Shown piece after piece: positions 1-9,111 of a stretch of DNA of 24,304 nucleotides. The position numbers were made by a program, and so were the translations under genes. A model generated the notes under the pieces. It did not search any database, was not told where the DNA came from, and saw nothing but the letters and a program-made list of their open reading frames with translations. This DNA comes from Pelargonium cotyledonis (Eukaryota > Streptophyta > Magnoliopsida > Geraniales > Geraniaceae), in NCBI GenBank assembly GCA_036897625.1, contig JAYMTA010000776.1, positions 1-24,304 on the forward strand, read 5' to 3'. How positions within the stretch are numbered: position 1 is the stretch's first letter; each line of letters begins with the position of its first letter.

Positions 1-229
1 GAAAATTGAAACTTCTTGAAGAAGTCATGAGATCTCTAGACTTATCCATTATCACCTATAAATATGTGTTCTTGTAACTATTTGTGACAAGGAGAAAAAC
101 TAAGAACATATTCCAAAAATATTGCTCCTTGTCCCAACTACTACATTTCTCCCTTGCCTACTCAATATCTTATACCTTCAACTAAAACCTTCAATCTAAA
201 ACCCATCAACCATCCTTCATAATTCAACA
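1..229 (+). mobile_element. LTR fragment (3' part), second copy of the solo LTR at 10962-11291
   Basis: This stretch matches 11060-11291 in the same orientation at roughly 90% identity by eye, with a 3-base indel. It includes a TATAAATA box near 57-64 and ends in ..CAACA at 229, like the ..TAACA end of the other copy. The left end lies outside the window. The sequence after 229 shows no primer-binding site, so this is probably another solo or truncated LTR. If solo, the 5 bases AGATT (230-234) should recur just upstream of the LTR start, outside the window. Confidence 0.75.
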
Positions 230-760
230 AGATTAGTGGTGTTACAACTAACTAATTATGGATTTGGGACATGCAATCTCTTATCCCTTTCTGGCGATGA
301 ATGGAGAAAACGACCTCATGAATCTCTCCAGTTAGAAGAACTATAAAGAAGATGACTAAGTTGAAGAAAAAGACTGGACACACACACCACCTTTGGGAAC
401 TCTCTATGGACACACGAAAAGTAGAAAACTCGATCTAGTACCACAATCAATGGAAAAGCTACAGTCTTAAGTCTAGTTTTGCCTAAAGAACCTAAAACCT
501 GAAAAGACCTCCACTTTCCATTTCTCATATTGGATGAGGCTTACTCAATCACTATCTTGTCGTGATCCAACTATGAAAGTAAATGATAGAGAATTGAAAA
601 AAGCCTAATGATTGTCTTAAAAATCTAAGGGAAGATGAAACAAGGCAATTACTGTGGCATGCAAACTGTAGCATGCATCAACTATACGCTGTCAATGATG
701 GCAAAAATCTGCCCAACTCCACTTTGGAGAGGCTCACCCGCTGGCGCGTTCTTGTGTGCA
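230..760. other. Intergenic, no supportable gene
   Basis: No long open frame, intron-like structure or transposon terminus is visible. Short phrases around 285-335 read vaguely like a cytochrome P450 N-terminal region, but only with frame changes, so no gene is called. Confidence 0.5.
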
Positions 761-778
761 TATGGGTGTCAATTCGTG

Positions 779-1040
779 CATACGTGTTGTGTTCGTGTCG
801 TGCTGAATTTTTTCATGTTCTGCTCGATCCAACACGAACACGACACGATTAGTAATCGTGCCACGTGAACCAATATGAACACGACAAATTTATGAATACA
901 AAACATGAACACGACACGTTTAACATGATAACTAAATGGGTCGTGTTGACATGACACGATTGACACGACACGGGTAACACATTTAAGCAAATGGGTTGGA
1001 GTTGACATGTTTAGCACGACACAACATGACACCACCCAAC
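779..1040. repeat. hAT subterminal repeat region rich in ACACGAC / GTCGTGT
   Basis: Many copies of ACACGAC or its complement occur here on both strands, including a palindrome CACGATT-AGT-AATCGTG at 844-860. Related motifs recur near the other end (about 1741-1890). In hAT elements, repeated subterminal motifs are transposase binding sites. That role is inferred here from motif density and position. Confidence 0.55.
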
Positions 1041-1514
1041 ACGAAGAAATTCACAAATTTAACATATTCAACACATTAAATGATAAAATGTACTTATCTT
1101 ACTGTGTTAACAAACACATAAATATTACTAAACAATAATGCAAATTTCAAATTGTTCAAAATCAAAGTTTAGTTAATCACATATTATCGTTAACTAAACA
1201 TAACAAATACTACATAAATTTTATAAAGAAAGTTTAAATACTCAAAAGAAAATATGTAACCAACAAAAGTTAACTTTCAAAACAAACTCCGACAAAAGTA
1301 AATATCCAACAAACTAAGTACTTTCATAGGAGGCTTGAGAAACTTCTTTATTCGTATCCAAGTTGAAAATGTCTTATGTTAATCCTCCATCAAAACTTCA
1401 TTTCTTTTATTTACAAGTATAAAGTATAAAATTAGTATTGTCAATAAATAAGTTAGTGGTTACAACAAATCATTAAATAATACTAAAATGTTGATAAATT
1501 ATAAAAATAAATAT

Positions 1515-1742
1515 ACCTTTATCTTCAAACGTCCAATCTTTAAAGCAAACAAGACTCTTGTTTATCTTTGGTTTAAGAGAACTTCGAAATTTATCAAGAG
1601 TTTGACCACCAAGACTAAAAGTTGATTATGATGCAACTGATGTTATTGGAATGTATAAGATATCTTGAGCCATAGAAGCAAGTTCCGGGAATACCTATAT
1701 TAATTGCTTTTCCAAAAATCAAGAATGTCTAAACTTGCTAGC
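1515..1742 (-). pseudogene. hAT transposase C-terminal (dimerisation) domain remnant
   Basis: Read on the minus strand, this segment gives LDILDFWKSN, then after a frame change FPELASMAQDILYIPITSVAS, an in-frame TAA, STFSLGGQTLDKFRSSLKP and VCFKDWTFEDK. This is the conserved order of the hAT C-terminal dimerisation region: W-K near the start, the A-x-D-I-L-x-I-P segment, S-x-F-S-x-G-G, then D-x-x-R-S-S-L. A possible splice donor (GGTATA) follows at about 1515-1510. At least one frameshift and the stop replacing the expected Glu codon show it is dead. The N-terminal BED finger and catalytic parts are absent from the element. Confidence 0.8.
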
Positions 1743-2005
1743 ATGATTAATTAATCGTGCGTATTTGTTTAATGGGCTGAACACAAACCCAACACGATTA
1801 TTAATTGTGTTGGATGACCCACCATGATTAGAATTTTTTTGAACCCAAACACGTTTATTTCATGTTGTGTTCGTTTCGTGTCGTGTGCTATGATCCAAAT
1901 TGCCATCTCTATGCACTCACTCGATTGTATTGAATTACATTCCTCATGCAGACTCTTTGTAATAACAAAACACCAACAAAATGAACTGTTTTATTATATT
2001 AGATC

Positions 2006-3103
2006 GGGATAAAGTTTTTTTTGGTACCGAAACTTTCGCTGGATATCCAATTTGATACCTAGACTATTATTTTAAAACCAATTAAGTATCCATTCCGTCA
2101 ATTTCACTGTTATCCGGTGACGTGACAAGCTGAGTTGGACAATTTTGATTATGTGGCAAATTATTATTATTTTAAATATTTTTGTGATTTAATTTTTAAT
2201 TAAAAAATAAAAGTAAAAATAAAAATCAGTCTTCCCCTCTCTCTCTCTCTCTCTTCCCACTCTCCCGACTTCTCCCTCTCTGCCGTCACAGGCCGGCGGT
2301 TTCCGCCATTGGGAAAAGCCCCGCCACTTGAGAATATACGACTGATTTTAGCAATCTGACATATATACATATGGATAGTCATTTCAACAAGCCACCAAGA
2401 AATAATGATAACTGAAACACTAACAAGGAAAACACTGAATATAGTCATACTATTTATAAGGAAGAGAGCATTAATTTCCATCGGAACAGAAAAGCTTCAT
2501 GCCACAATGTAATGGAGCTAAAGTATATGCAGCTACGTACACAAATCCATTATTTAACCATTTCGTGAACTAATAATAACAGAGACCCATTCGGTAAGAT
2601 AGCTCCTAAGATTTCCGGTTAGCTATTATCCATGTGGGATCCCCAATTGCAGGACAAAGGAGGGAATAAATCCCTTAGATTTTACCCAGAATATACAATC
2701 AAATTTACTGCATTTGAGGAGAGAGATATAACTTTTTATTTTTTATTATTATTTCATTTTCATTTTCATTTTTGTTTTGTTTTATTTTTATTTTTGTATT
2801 TTTAAATTCCAAGTCAACTTTGTCTCTTTTGCCCGTCATCAAACTTTATACAATTCGGCAACTAATAGTACACGTCATGACCCACGTCAGCGTCCATGTC
2901 AGCATTTTCATCCACATCAGCACCACTTAACGACCAATTTCACGGAAGGTAACGGCAGACATCATATTTGAGTATAAAATAAAAGTTGGGGCACTCAACT
3001 GAGTATAAAATGATAATCTGAATGCTAAATTGGACAAAATAAAAGTTTAGCTATCAAATTGAGCATCCGGCGAAAGTTTGGATACTAATAAAACCTTTAT
3101 CCC
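2006..3103. mobile_element. Non-autonomous Mutator-like element with long terminal inverted repeats
   Basis: The left end (GGGATAAAG..., from 2006) and the reverse complement of the right end (..CTTTATCCC, ending 3103) align for roughly 90-100 bases with scattered mismatches. Shared blocks include AAACTTTCGC and CAATTTGATA. The flanks carry TATTAGAT on both sides (1997-2004 and 3104-3111), an 8-base target duplication, or 9 bases with one mismatch. Long TIRs with 8-10 bp duplications are the Mutator superfamily pattern. No transposase is visible. The interior holds a GC-richer stretch (about 2270-2330) that contrasts with the AT-rich ends. Confidence 0.75.
2237..2254 (+). repeat. (CT)9 microsatellite inside the Mutator-like element
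   Basis: A pure CT run, followed by a C/T-rich tract and then a GC-rich block. The order resembles the pyrimidine-rich leader of a captured gene, but no gene is recognisable. Confidence 0.9.
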
Positions 3104-3216
3104 TATTAGATATGAATATCTAGAAATTAAATTAATTATGTGGGTCGCATAAGCCATAACACATTTGGTAATAATATGTATAGTACAACAAATTATGTTA
3201 CTTGTATGTATAGATT

Positions 3217-3436
3217 GAGTTTAATGTATATCAGTTAAGTGATATAAAGTTATATCAATTAAATCAATAAGGTGATGACACCTCATTTAAAATCATGGAT
3301 CCGGACGGGTCGCTCTGCTCCCACAAATTCACTTGGGTGGGTATAAGTGAAATTTAATGAGATGTCATCACCTCATTGACTTGGTTAAGTTGCAACTAAT
3401 ATAAAGTTATATCAGTCAACTGATACACATTTTACT
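3217..3436. mobile_element. Fold-back MITE, about 220 bp
   Basis: The left arm (from GAGTTTAATGTATATCAGTT at 3217) and the reverse complement of the right arm (ending ..ACACATTTTACTC at 3436) align over about 80 bases. Both arms contain TATCAGTT near the outer end and GGTGATGACA next to CTCATT near the inner end. The arms surround a GC-richer core at about 3297-3345. No coding capacity is present, and the target duplication is not clear enough to assign a superfamily. Confidence 0.65.
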
Positions 3437-4334
3437 CATACTTAAATGAGCTAGACAATATATATTATGTTGATATTGGGCTGATTTAATTGGCAATGAA
3501 CTGATCATTTGCTGGTAATTGATATCTAAAATGTAAGTGTAATAGAGCCATTAGCTACAAATTTTACCTCCTTAAAGGAATAAGCAAAATATTCATTTAA
3601 GGAGCTTAGCCTTCATCTAATTTAAGGAGCAAAATATTCATTTTAACCAAACAACCTATATCCTATGTGGTACATACCTTTTTAAAGTTCAGTTGACACT
3701 TCATTTAAGGAAGGATAATTAGAGTAAACAAACAACTGAAACAAGCAATAAATTAGTATTAAATAGTTGATGCTAAAAGAAACTATAACTCTATAAACTT
3801 CTTGGACCATAATTTTTTTATTTATAGAAGTTCTTCCAATTTCAAATGTTTGTATCTTTGAATAATATTTGTTGAACTATAAAAATTGTGACTACTTCTA
3901 AGAGCTAAACTAATAAAGAAAATAATTGTCTTCAATGGAGCTATTTTATTAATTATACATCAACTTAGAAGCTAAGGAAAAATCCATTTATATACAATAT
4001 ATCAAGTTGACGAAAATTAGATAATAGAAAATAGAAAATATTTGATTATTTTGTTTTTCATATGCATATAACTTGCACAATTTATCAATCAACTAAATAT
4101 TTTGAACAAGAACTTAGATATCATTATATATGAAAGAAATTGTGGCTCCAGTATTATATACTAGCTTGCACACCAAACCATGACGAAATTATTGGTAAAA
4201 TAATGTAATCTATAGCATTTACATCTTTGTAGTTAATTAGTTACATGTCTGCACAAAATATATACTGCATGTGCTGTCAAAAGAATCAATGAATTATATA
4301 TCAGAACTACTAAATACAGATAGAAAACCTAAAT
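3437..4334. other. AT-rich intergenic region downstream of the 4335-5588 gene
   Basis: No gene is seen. A short imperfect duplication of GCAAAATATTCATTT occurs near 3584 and 3629. The part nearest 4335 should contain the 3' UTR of the minus-strand gene, but no polyadenylation signal can be chosen with confidence. Confidence 0.5.
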
Positions 4335-5588
4335 TTAAAAAAGTTTGCTTGCAAATTCGTCATTGTTAGCCAATTCTTTGAGCTGAGACAAGCTTCTTCC
4401 CAACTGTAGAGCCACCTTCATTTCCAACACCTCCCCATTCTCTCTCTTCTCCACATCTCTTTCTTCAAGCGTGGACTCAATAGAATCTCCCAACATCTGG
4501 AAAAAACCGGCGCAATACCGGTACATTTCTATCACCATCCCCACTTGTCCACCGTGCTCTAAACTGTTAACCGTCACCGCCAAAGCTCCGGCCACCACTG
4601 CAACCATCGGAGCATGATGAGAAGATCCCACAAAGGCACTCCCAACAGCCGCAATGCCACTAAGCAGAGGGCCTGAAATGGCTAGAACCTTATTGATCCT
4701 CAACGCCAAGTTTCCTAATCTCATGTAGTCTTCACTGTCTTTTTTCCTCAAGACTCCAACAACTTGTCTCATTTCTTGCTCCAGCTCCTCACTCCATCCA
4801 TTATTGCCGGCAGCAATATTTTTAGGAAGTCTGTGTTGTCGTGTCCGGGAGGGTTTAGGCCACCACTCAGACGGCTGAAACGTCTCGGGAAGTTTATCGA
4901 TCATGTAATTTCCTAGCAAAGGAAGCGGGTAGGCTCTATCGAGGGCCAAGACTTTGTCCATTATTTCCTTGACATCATCTTGAGTGGGTATAATTTGGAG
5001 GGCTAGTAGGGTTTGTATGTGAGCATGGAGCTGCCTGAACAGCCTGGACGCATTGCGTTGCTCTTCTGCAAGCTGCGAGGGCTGGATCTTGTTCACCACC
5101 ACCATCATGGCTGTGGCTGAGGAGAACAAGAGAGCGGAGGATAAGTTGAGGGCAGGAAGTGGAGCTCCGGGGCCTGCAGGTGCTGATGCGGCAATGGCGG
5201 CCATTGTTGCGGCGGCGAGAGTGATGGTGTTGATGGAGTTGAGGAGGAGAATGTTCCAGTTGTTGCGCTGCTCGCCTATGTTGTCGTGCATCGCCACTCT
5301 GTCGGCTACAATCTCCAACAACTCGTACAGCTCCTTCATGACTTGAACGGAAACATCAAATTTTATATTCTCTGGTTCATATTGTACCGGAGAAGAAACG
5401 AGTTGCTTCTTCTCCACGGGAGCTATGTTTCTGAGGGTCAGTTCATCGATCATGTTTCTCTTAACGGGTACTTTTGGGGCAGGGAAGGTGAGTTTTGGCG
5501 CAGGAATAGCAGCATTGATTCTCTTTAAAGAAAAAGAAGAAGACGAAGAAGAAGATAAGAGAGGCGAGGAAGTATTTACCGAAGGCAT
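4335..5588 (-). CDS. Plant-specific protein of the 'probable F-box protein At4g22030' family
   Basis: A single uninterrupted exon encodes 417 residues from an ATG at 5588. I recognise the family from the conserved block around residues 77-130 (helix with VADRVAMHDNIGEQRNNW, then an Ala/Leu-rich segment) and from the C-terminus (EERDVEKRENGEVLEMKVAL, LGRSLSQLKELA, final FASKLF). The first 45 residues are rich in Ser, Ala, Pro and Lys with almost no acidic residues, resembling a plastid transit peptide. Hydrophobic Ala/Gly-rich stretches lie at about 113-136, 148-166 and 302-340 and could be membrane-associated helices. I see no F-box consensus, so the family name is inherited rather than supported here. 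The molecular function is unknown. It is the only intact host gene in the left 14 kb. Confidence 0.8.
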   Translation of the reverse strand: MPSVNTSSPLLSSSSSSSFSLKRINAAIPAPKLTFPAPKVPVKRNMIDELTLRNIAPVEKKQLVSSPVQYEPENIKFDVSVQVMKELYELLEIVADRVAMHDNIGEQRNNWNILLLNSINTITLAAATMAAIAASAPAGPGAPLPALNLSSALLFSSATAMMVVVNKIQPSQLAEEQRNASRLFRQLHAHIQTLLALQIIPTQDDVKEIMDKVLALDRAYPLPLLGNYMIDKLPETFQPSEWWPKPSRTRQHRLPKNIAAGNNGWSEELEQEMRQVVGVLRKKDSEDYMRLGNLALRINKVLAISGPLLSGIAAVGSAFVGSSHHAPMVAVVAGALAVTVNSLEHGGQVGMVIEMYRYCAGFFQMLGDSIESTLEERDVEKRENGEVLEMKVALQLGRSLSQLKELANNDEFASKLF

Positions 5589-5680
5589 GTGAAGAAATTA
5601 TATTTTGGTTCTTTGTTGTGTCTGAAGCTTGTTTAAGTACACTTTTGATATGTAGAAGAGAGAGAGGCATGCACGGTGTA

Positions 5681-5688
5681 TATTTATA
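5681..5688 (-). promoter_or_regulatory. TATA box of the 4335-5588 gene
   Basis: On the minus strand TATAAATA lies about 93 bases upstream of the ATG at 5588. That implies a leader of roughly 60 bases if transcription starts about 30 bases downstream. A CATGCA (RY-type) motif at 5668-5673 falls between the TATA box and the ATG. Its role is not established. Confidence 0.55.
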
Positions 5689-7872
5689 AGTATAAGATGA
5701 CTTGGAGCAAAAGAAATTACAACGGTCATATATATTGAACCAAATCCTAGTATTGGGATTGAGTTTGACTGGATTGGCTGACCAGTTAGTTGACCGATTC
5801 AAATTAGCCTGTGGTTGGTTCATGGGCTGATGGCTGACGGCTGACCTGACCGCTTCCGATCCAGTAAAACTTGTACATATTCATATAGCTAAACCTAATA
5901 CTTCATCATCATGATAAATCAATGACCATTAGCACATCAATAATAGACCAATGAGTTTGGTAATTATATATAGACCTGTTCCATTTTCTTGTTCTGGGTT
6001 TAATGTCTTAATGCCAATTAATTGAAATATAGGTTTCCTTTCATATATAGTACTTTTAATTTGTTATTTAATAGATCTCTTGTGAGTTACATTAAACCAA
6101 GAACCAATAACAATCTTTTCATTAATGAACACAATTGAAATGAACTTTGTTAATATATAATGTACGTCCATCATAAAACAAAGCATATAATTATAACATA
6201 AATCTTATTAGTGAGGTAGAAGAAACATATTATGCTAGAAAGAGTCGAATTGATTTTCTTGACACTATCATAAATGTGCACAAATGATGATAGTGTCGTG
6301 ACACATGTAAAACTCAAAAGCTCACTTAACTTGCATAACAAAAATACAGTGTTTTATAATGTTCTACTAAGGTATACATAACTAAAAATTGATTGTGTCA
6401 GATGAGGTTAGATGTCCAGTATTTGTATGACCATAGACTAAGGTCGAAAACATCTTTGAGCTTTGTCACGATTGTGCGGAAAGTCATGCATTCGAAGATG
6501 AATACAACCAGGTACGAGAACCCCAAGAAACTCCATCATTAACTGGAAACCAAATCAAGGAGACCAATCCTTGGAAGCCAACCTTGAAGCCCTATCGTAG
6601 AATCTCAACTTCAAAAAGTTGTCACGTTCTCATGTCGAAAGAGTGTTACAACCCATGTAGTGCACACATAATAGAGTGTCTAGGATGTGTCGTCTCTACC
6701 ACACGAACCGCTGAGACAACATTACAACATGTAGACGTTGTGCTCCATCCTTAGAGGACCCTTACGCTCCAACCACAACACATAAAAAAAGATAGGTGTT
6801 TCATATCTTGTTCGTTTGACGATGTCAACAAGACACGTCAATTTGGTTCCATTATCGAGAATGTTAGATATTTTTATATCATTTTTCTACAATCTATTTA
6901 TAGGATCCACCCCTCGTGTTATCAACCAAACTGAAAATCATGAAATATAGCAAAACATTTTTTTAACATGTGCCGATCACATGACGATTACATAGCAATA
7001 CCCAAAATACCCTCCATGCTTTATTCCACAATTTTTAACCATAATATCACCGGAATATATATCATTAAAGTACAACGTAAGCAAAAGTAACAAAAGGGAG
7101 TTAAGGGTGGTAACCTAGTCTTTTTAGTGACAAGTACATGATTCTCATGTGTAATCATCCAATTACCTCTCTTTCAGTAGAAAATTTTGGCTTAATTTTT
7201 CTTTCTACATATCATAAATAAACTTAGATTGCACTTTGACAATGAAAGAACCCACAAACATGATAGACAAATTGATAAACTAATTAATGATGTTTTAAAG
7301 GGGAAGTCTTGACTTTTGGGGTCGTAAATGAACTTGGGGTTTGTGGGTTAGTACCAAATTTGATGTTTGGATCCTTGTATATAAAAGCCTAATGAATATA
7401 AAGGCAATCCAAAATGTTATACTTTCTTTGCTAGCTAGATTTTCCCACTGATTAGTGAAAGAAATTCATGAGTAGACCTTCATAAACAAACCGAATTGAA
7501 GCAAATAATATATAACTCACCAACTTGTGAAAATAAAAAAGATTATTTCAAAGCCCAGCCTGCAATTAAAAAAGCATTTTAATGGTTAAATAGTTGACCT
7601 TACGCTTGCAATAGTTGCAACCAAGTCAGTACCAAAAATAAATAAAAGAGAAAAGTTTTGTTAAATTTTATATATCTGATCTGTTTTTCTTTTTCTTCAC
7701 AATGATGATCGATGTTTGTTACTTTGTTTGTTGTCAATTAATTATGTTGTGCACATATAAATTGAACAGAGCAATTCAATATGTTCATCCAAGAAAACCT
7801 GAAGCTCATTCACAAATACAGTGGATAAACAGAACTCGTCAAGTTCTAAAGTTTGTTGATAGGCGGTCAAGT
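5689..7872. other. Long AT-rich intergenic region
   Basis: No gene is recognised over about 2.2 kb. It holds the distal promoter of the minus-strand gene, a short perfect hairpin (6261-6297) and an open but unrecognised plus-strand stretch at about 6440-6750 with no convincing start. A TATATAAAAG motif near 7377 has no open frame behind it. Confidence 0.5.
6261..6297. repeat. Short perfect inverted repeat (11-bp arms, 15-nt loop)
   Basis: GACACTATCAT (6261-6271) pairs with ATGATAGTGTC (6287-6297). The loop contains the palindrome GTGCAC. It may be the remnant of a small MITE. The arms are too short to propose a microRNA precursor. Confidence 0.6.
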
Positions 7873-7888
7873 TCTAAATAAAGTATAT
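7873..7888. repeat. Target-site duplication, left copy (LINE)
   Basis: TCTAAATAAAGTATAT here is identical to 10396-10411. It lies immediately beyond the A-rich 3' tail of the minus-strand LINE (7889-7900). Confidence 0.9.
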
Positions 7889-7911
7889 TTATTTTTTTTT
7901 ATGGGCAATAG

Positions 7912-7952
7912 GTACTTTGTATTTCATGTAAAAAATACATAATACAAAGTAC
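7912..7952 (-). other. Stem-loop at the 3' end of the LINE
   Basis: GTACTTTGTATT (7912-7923) and AATACAAAGTAC (7941-7952) are perfect complements. After a 2-base bulge, ATGTA (7926-7930) pairs with TACAT (7936-7940), leaving an A5 loop. The hairpin sits about a dozen bases before the A-rich tail. In some LINEs a 3' hairpin is recognised by the element's reverse transcriptase, and that role is inferred here. Confidence 0.7.
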
Positions 7953-8050
7953 AAAGATTGGCTCAGGCCAAAGCAACCCAGAAAACAAAACAGTTACAAG
8001 AAAGAAATTACAGAGAGAGGGTTTGCTTTCCATGAATGAAGTGAAAATTG

Positions 8051-8121
8051 TCCTGCTAACTGCTTTTTGTGAGAAGCTAAGATGAAGAAAGAGCTGAATC
8101 TGATTTTATCCTGCTAACTGC
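8051..8121. repeat. 13-bp direct repeat pair within the LINE 3' region
   Basis: TCCTGCTAACTGC occurs at 8051-8063 and again at 8109-8121, 58 bases apart. The pair lies between the last recognisable ORF2 sequence and the 3' tail. Confidence 0.75.
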
Positions 8122-8189
8122 GAATATTCCTTTTGCAACCGCACTCCACCATGGTTGATCTGTGGCTACTTGGCGGGAGACCGAGCTGT

Positions 8190-8800
8190 TCATGAGGCGA
8201 TCGAGCACACCGAATTGAAATCTCCCGTGATGATGGTCAGGATATTTGAGTTGCAAACCGGAGTGTTGAGCTTTGTCCAATGATCAGACTTGAGATTCTC
8301 ATCGACAGGAGCATAGACGTTGACCAGCAGGCATGTACTATCAATAGTTGACCAAAACCCGTCTAGAGCAAATGAAGTTTTTATCAATGCTGATGGAAGT
8401 AGGGGGAAATGAATTTGGGTTCCAGAGGCTAATTAGATGGCCTGATCATCTTCTGGTGGAGGGAGAGAAGCTAAAAGCATCTGGATAGCCATCCCACATA
8501 GCATGCATGAGTGACCAGTTTTGAGAAAGCCCCACTTTGCTTTCTTGAAAAAACATTGTGCTTCCGGATCTGTTTGTATATGCTCTTTTTCTTGTGATAG
8601 GCCGGACATCCTCTAACGTTCCAAGAGAGTAGGCCCGTGACTCTCCTGAAGTAATTGGAAATAAATTACTGATCCTCCTGGCGTAAGGAGCGTGATATTG
8701 TCAATCAAGGTTTCTTCTGGACCAGTGGCTACTGCACCGAGTTTTTTTTTACAAAACTCCCAGTATTCTTGTGCACTGATCTCATTCATGGCCTTATTTT
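8190..8800 (-). pseudogene. LINE ORF2 remnant: apurinic-type endonuclease domain only
   Basis: Minus-strand reading gives NEISAQEYWEFCKKK near the ORF2 start. Then, in shifting frames, come WNVRG (about 8625), FFQESK (about 8548-8531, holding the catalytic Glu of the usual QETK motif), SGHLISLWNP, LLVNVYAPVDE and IITGDFNSV. This is the order of the exonuclease-endonuclease-phosphatase domain of plant L1 elements. Changes of frame between these blocks and several stops show decay. The sequence breaks off just after GDFN, so the C-terminal part of the endonuclease and the whole reverse transcriptase are absent. Confidence 0.85.
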
Positions 8801-9111
8801 TGGCAGAGGCTTTTTGTTTTGTTTTCTTGGGAATGTGACGTGTTTTTTATTTTTGCATGGGGGGCTTTGGTAAAGGAAACGGGAGATTGGGGGCGCCCGG
8901 GGTGTCAGTATGAGGATGAGTGGTAGAAGTTGAGACAGATCCTGACTCCTCAATTAAAACCTCCGACCTTTTGTGTAAATCTTGTGCGCTAGTGGAGGCT
9001 GTTGAGTCTTTCAAAACAGGAGAGAGAAGCATGCACGTAGCAGTTAATGAAGGAGTGCACTGCTTTTGGCTTAGTGGGTCCTCGATACCGGCTGCGGGGT
9101 TAATTGTCGAA

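Larger units (their letters stand above)
761..1911 (-). mobile_element. Degenerate, internally deleted hAT (Ac-like) transposon
   Basis: The left end starts TATGGGTGTCAATTCG (761-776). The right end read on the minus strand starts TAGAGATGGCAATTTGG (1911-1895). These are imperfect terminal inverted repeats of the TAnnGnTGnCAA type common in plant hAT elements. The flanking 8-mers (753-760 and 1912-1919) match at only 4 of 8 positions, so the target duplication has decayed or the boundary is slightly off. Only about 1.15 kb remains. It contains two subterminal regions dense in ACACGAC/GTCGTGT and a short C-terminal piece of the transposase on the minus strand. The rest of the transposase is missing, so the copy is non-autonomous. 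Confidence 0.7.

Noticed and set aside
285-340. Possible cytochrome P450 N-terminal fragment (phrases like GDEWRKR)
   Set aside because: It needs a frame change within a few codons, and no other P450 landmark (heme Cys loop, ExxR) appears nearby.
5053-5346. Plus-strand open frames opposite the 4335-5588 gene
   Set aside because: They are antisense shadows of the GC-rich Ala/Gly-coding part of the real gene.
6440-6755. Open plus-strand stretch of about 100 codons
   Set aside because: There is no convincing start codon, promoter or family resemblance, and it closes in stops on both sides; chance opening or an old unrecognised repeat is as likely.
7377-7500. TATATAAAAG motif suggesting a promoter
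   Set aside because: No open frame, splice pattern or RNA gene follows it.
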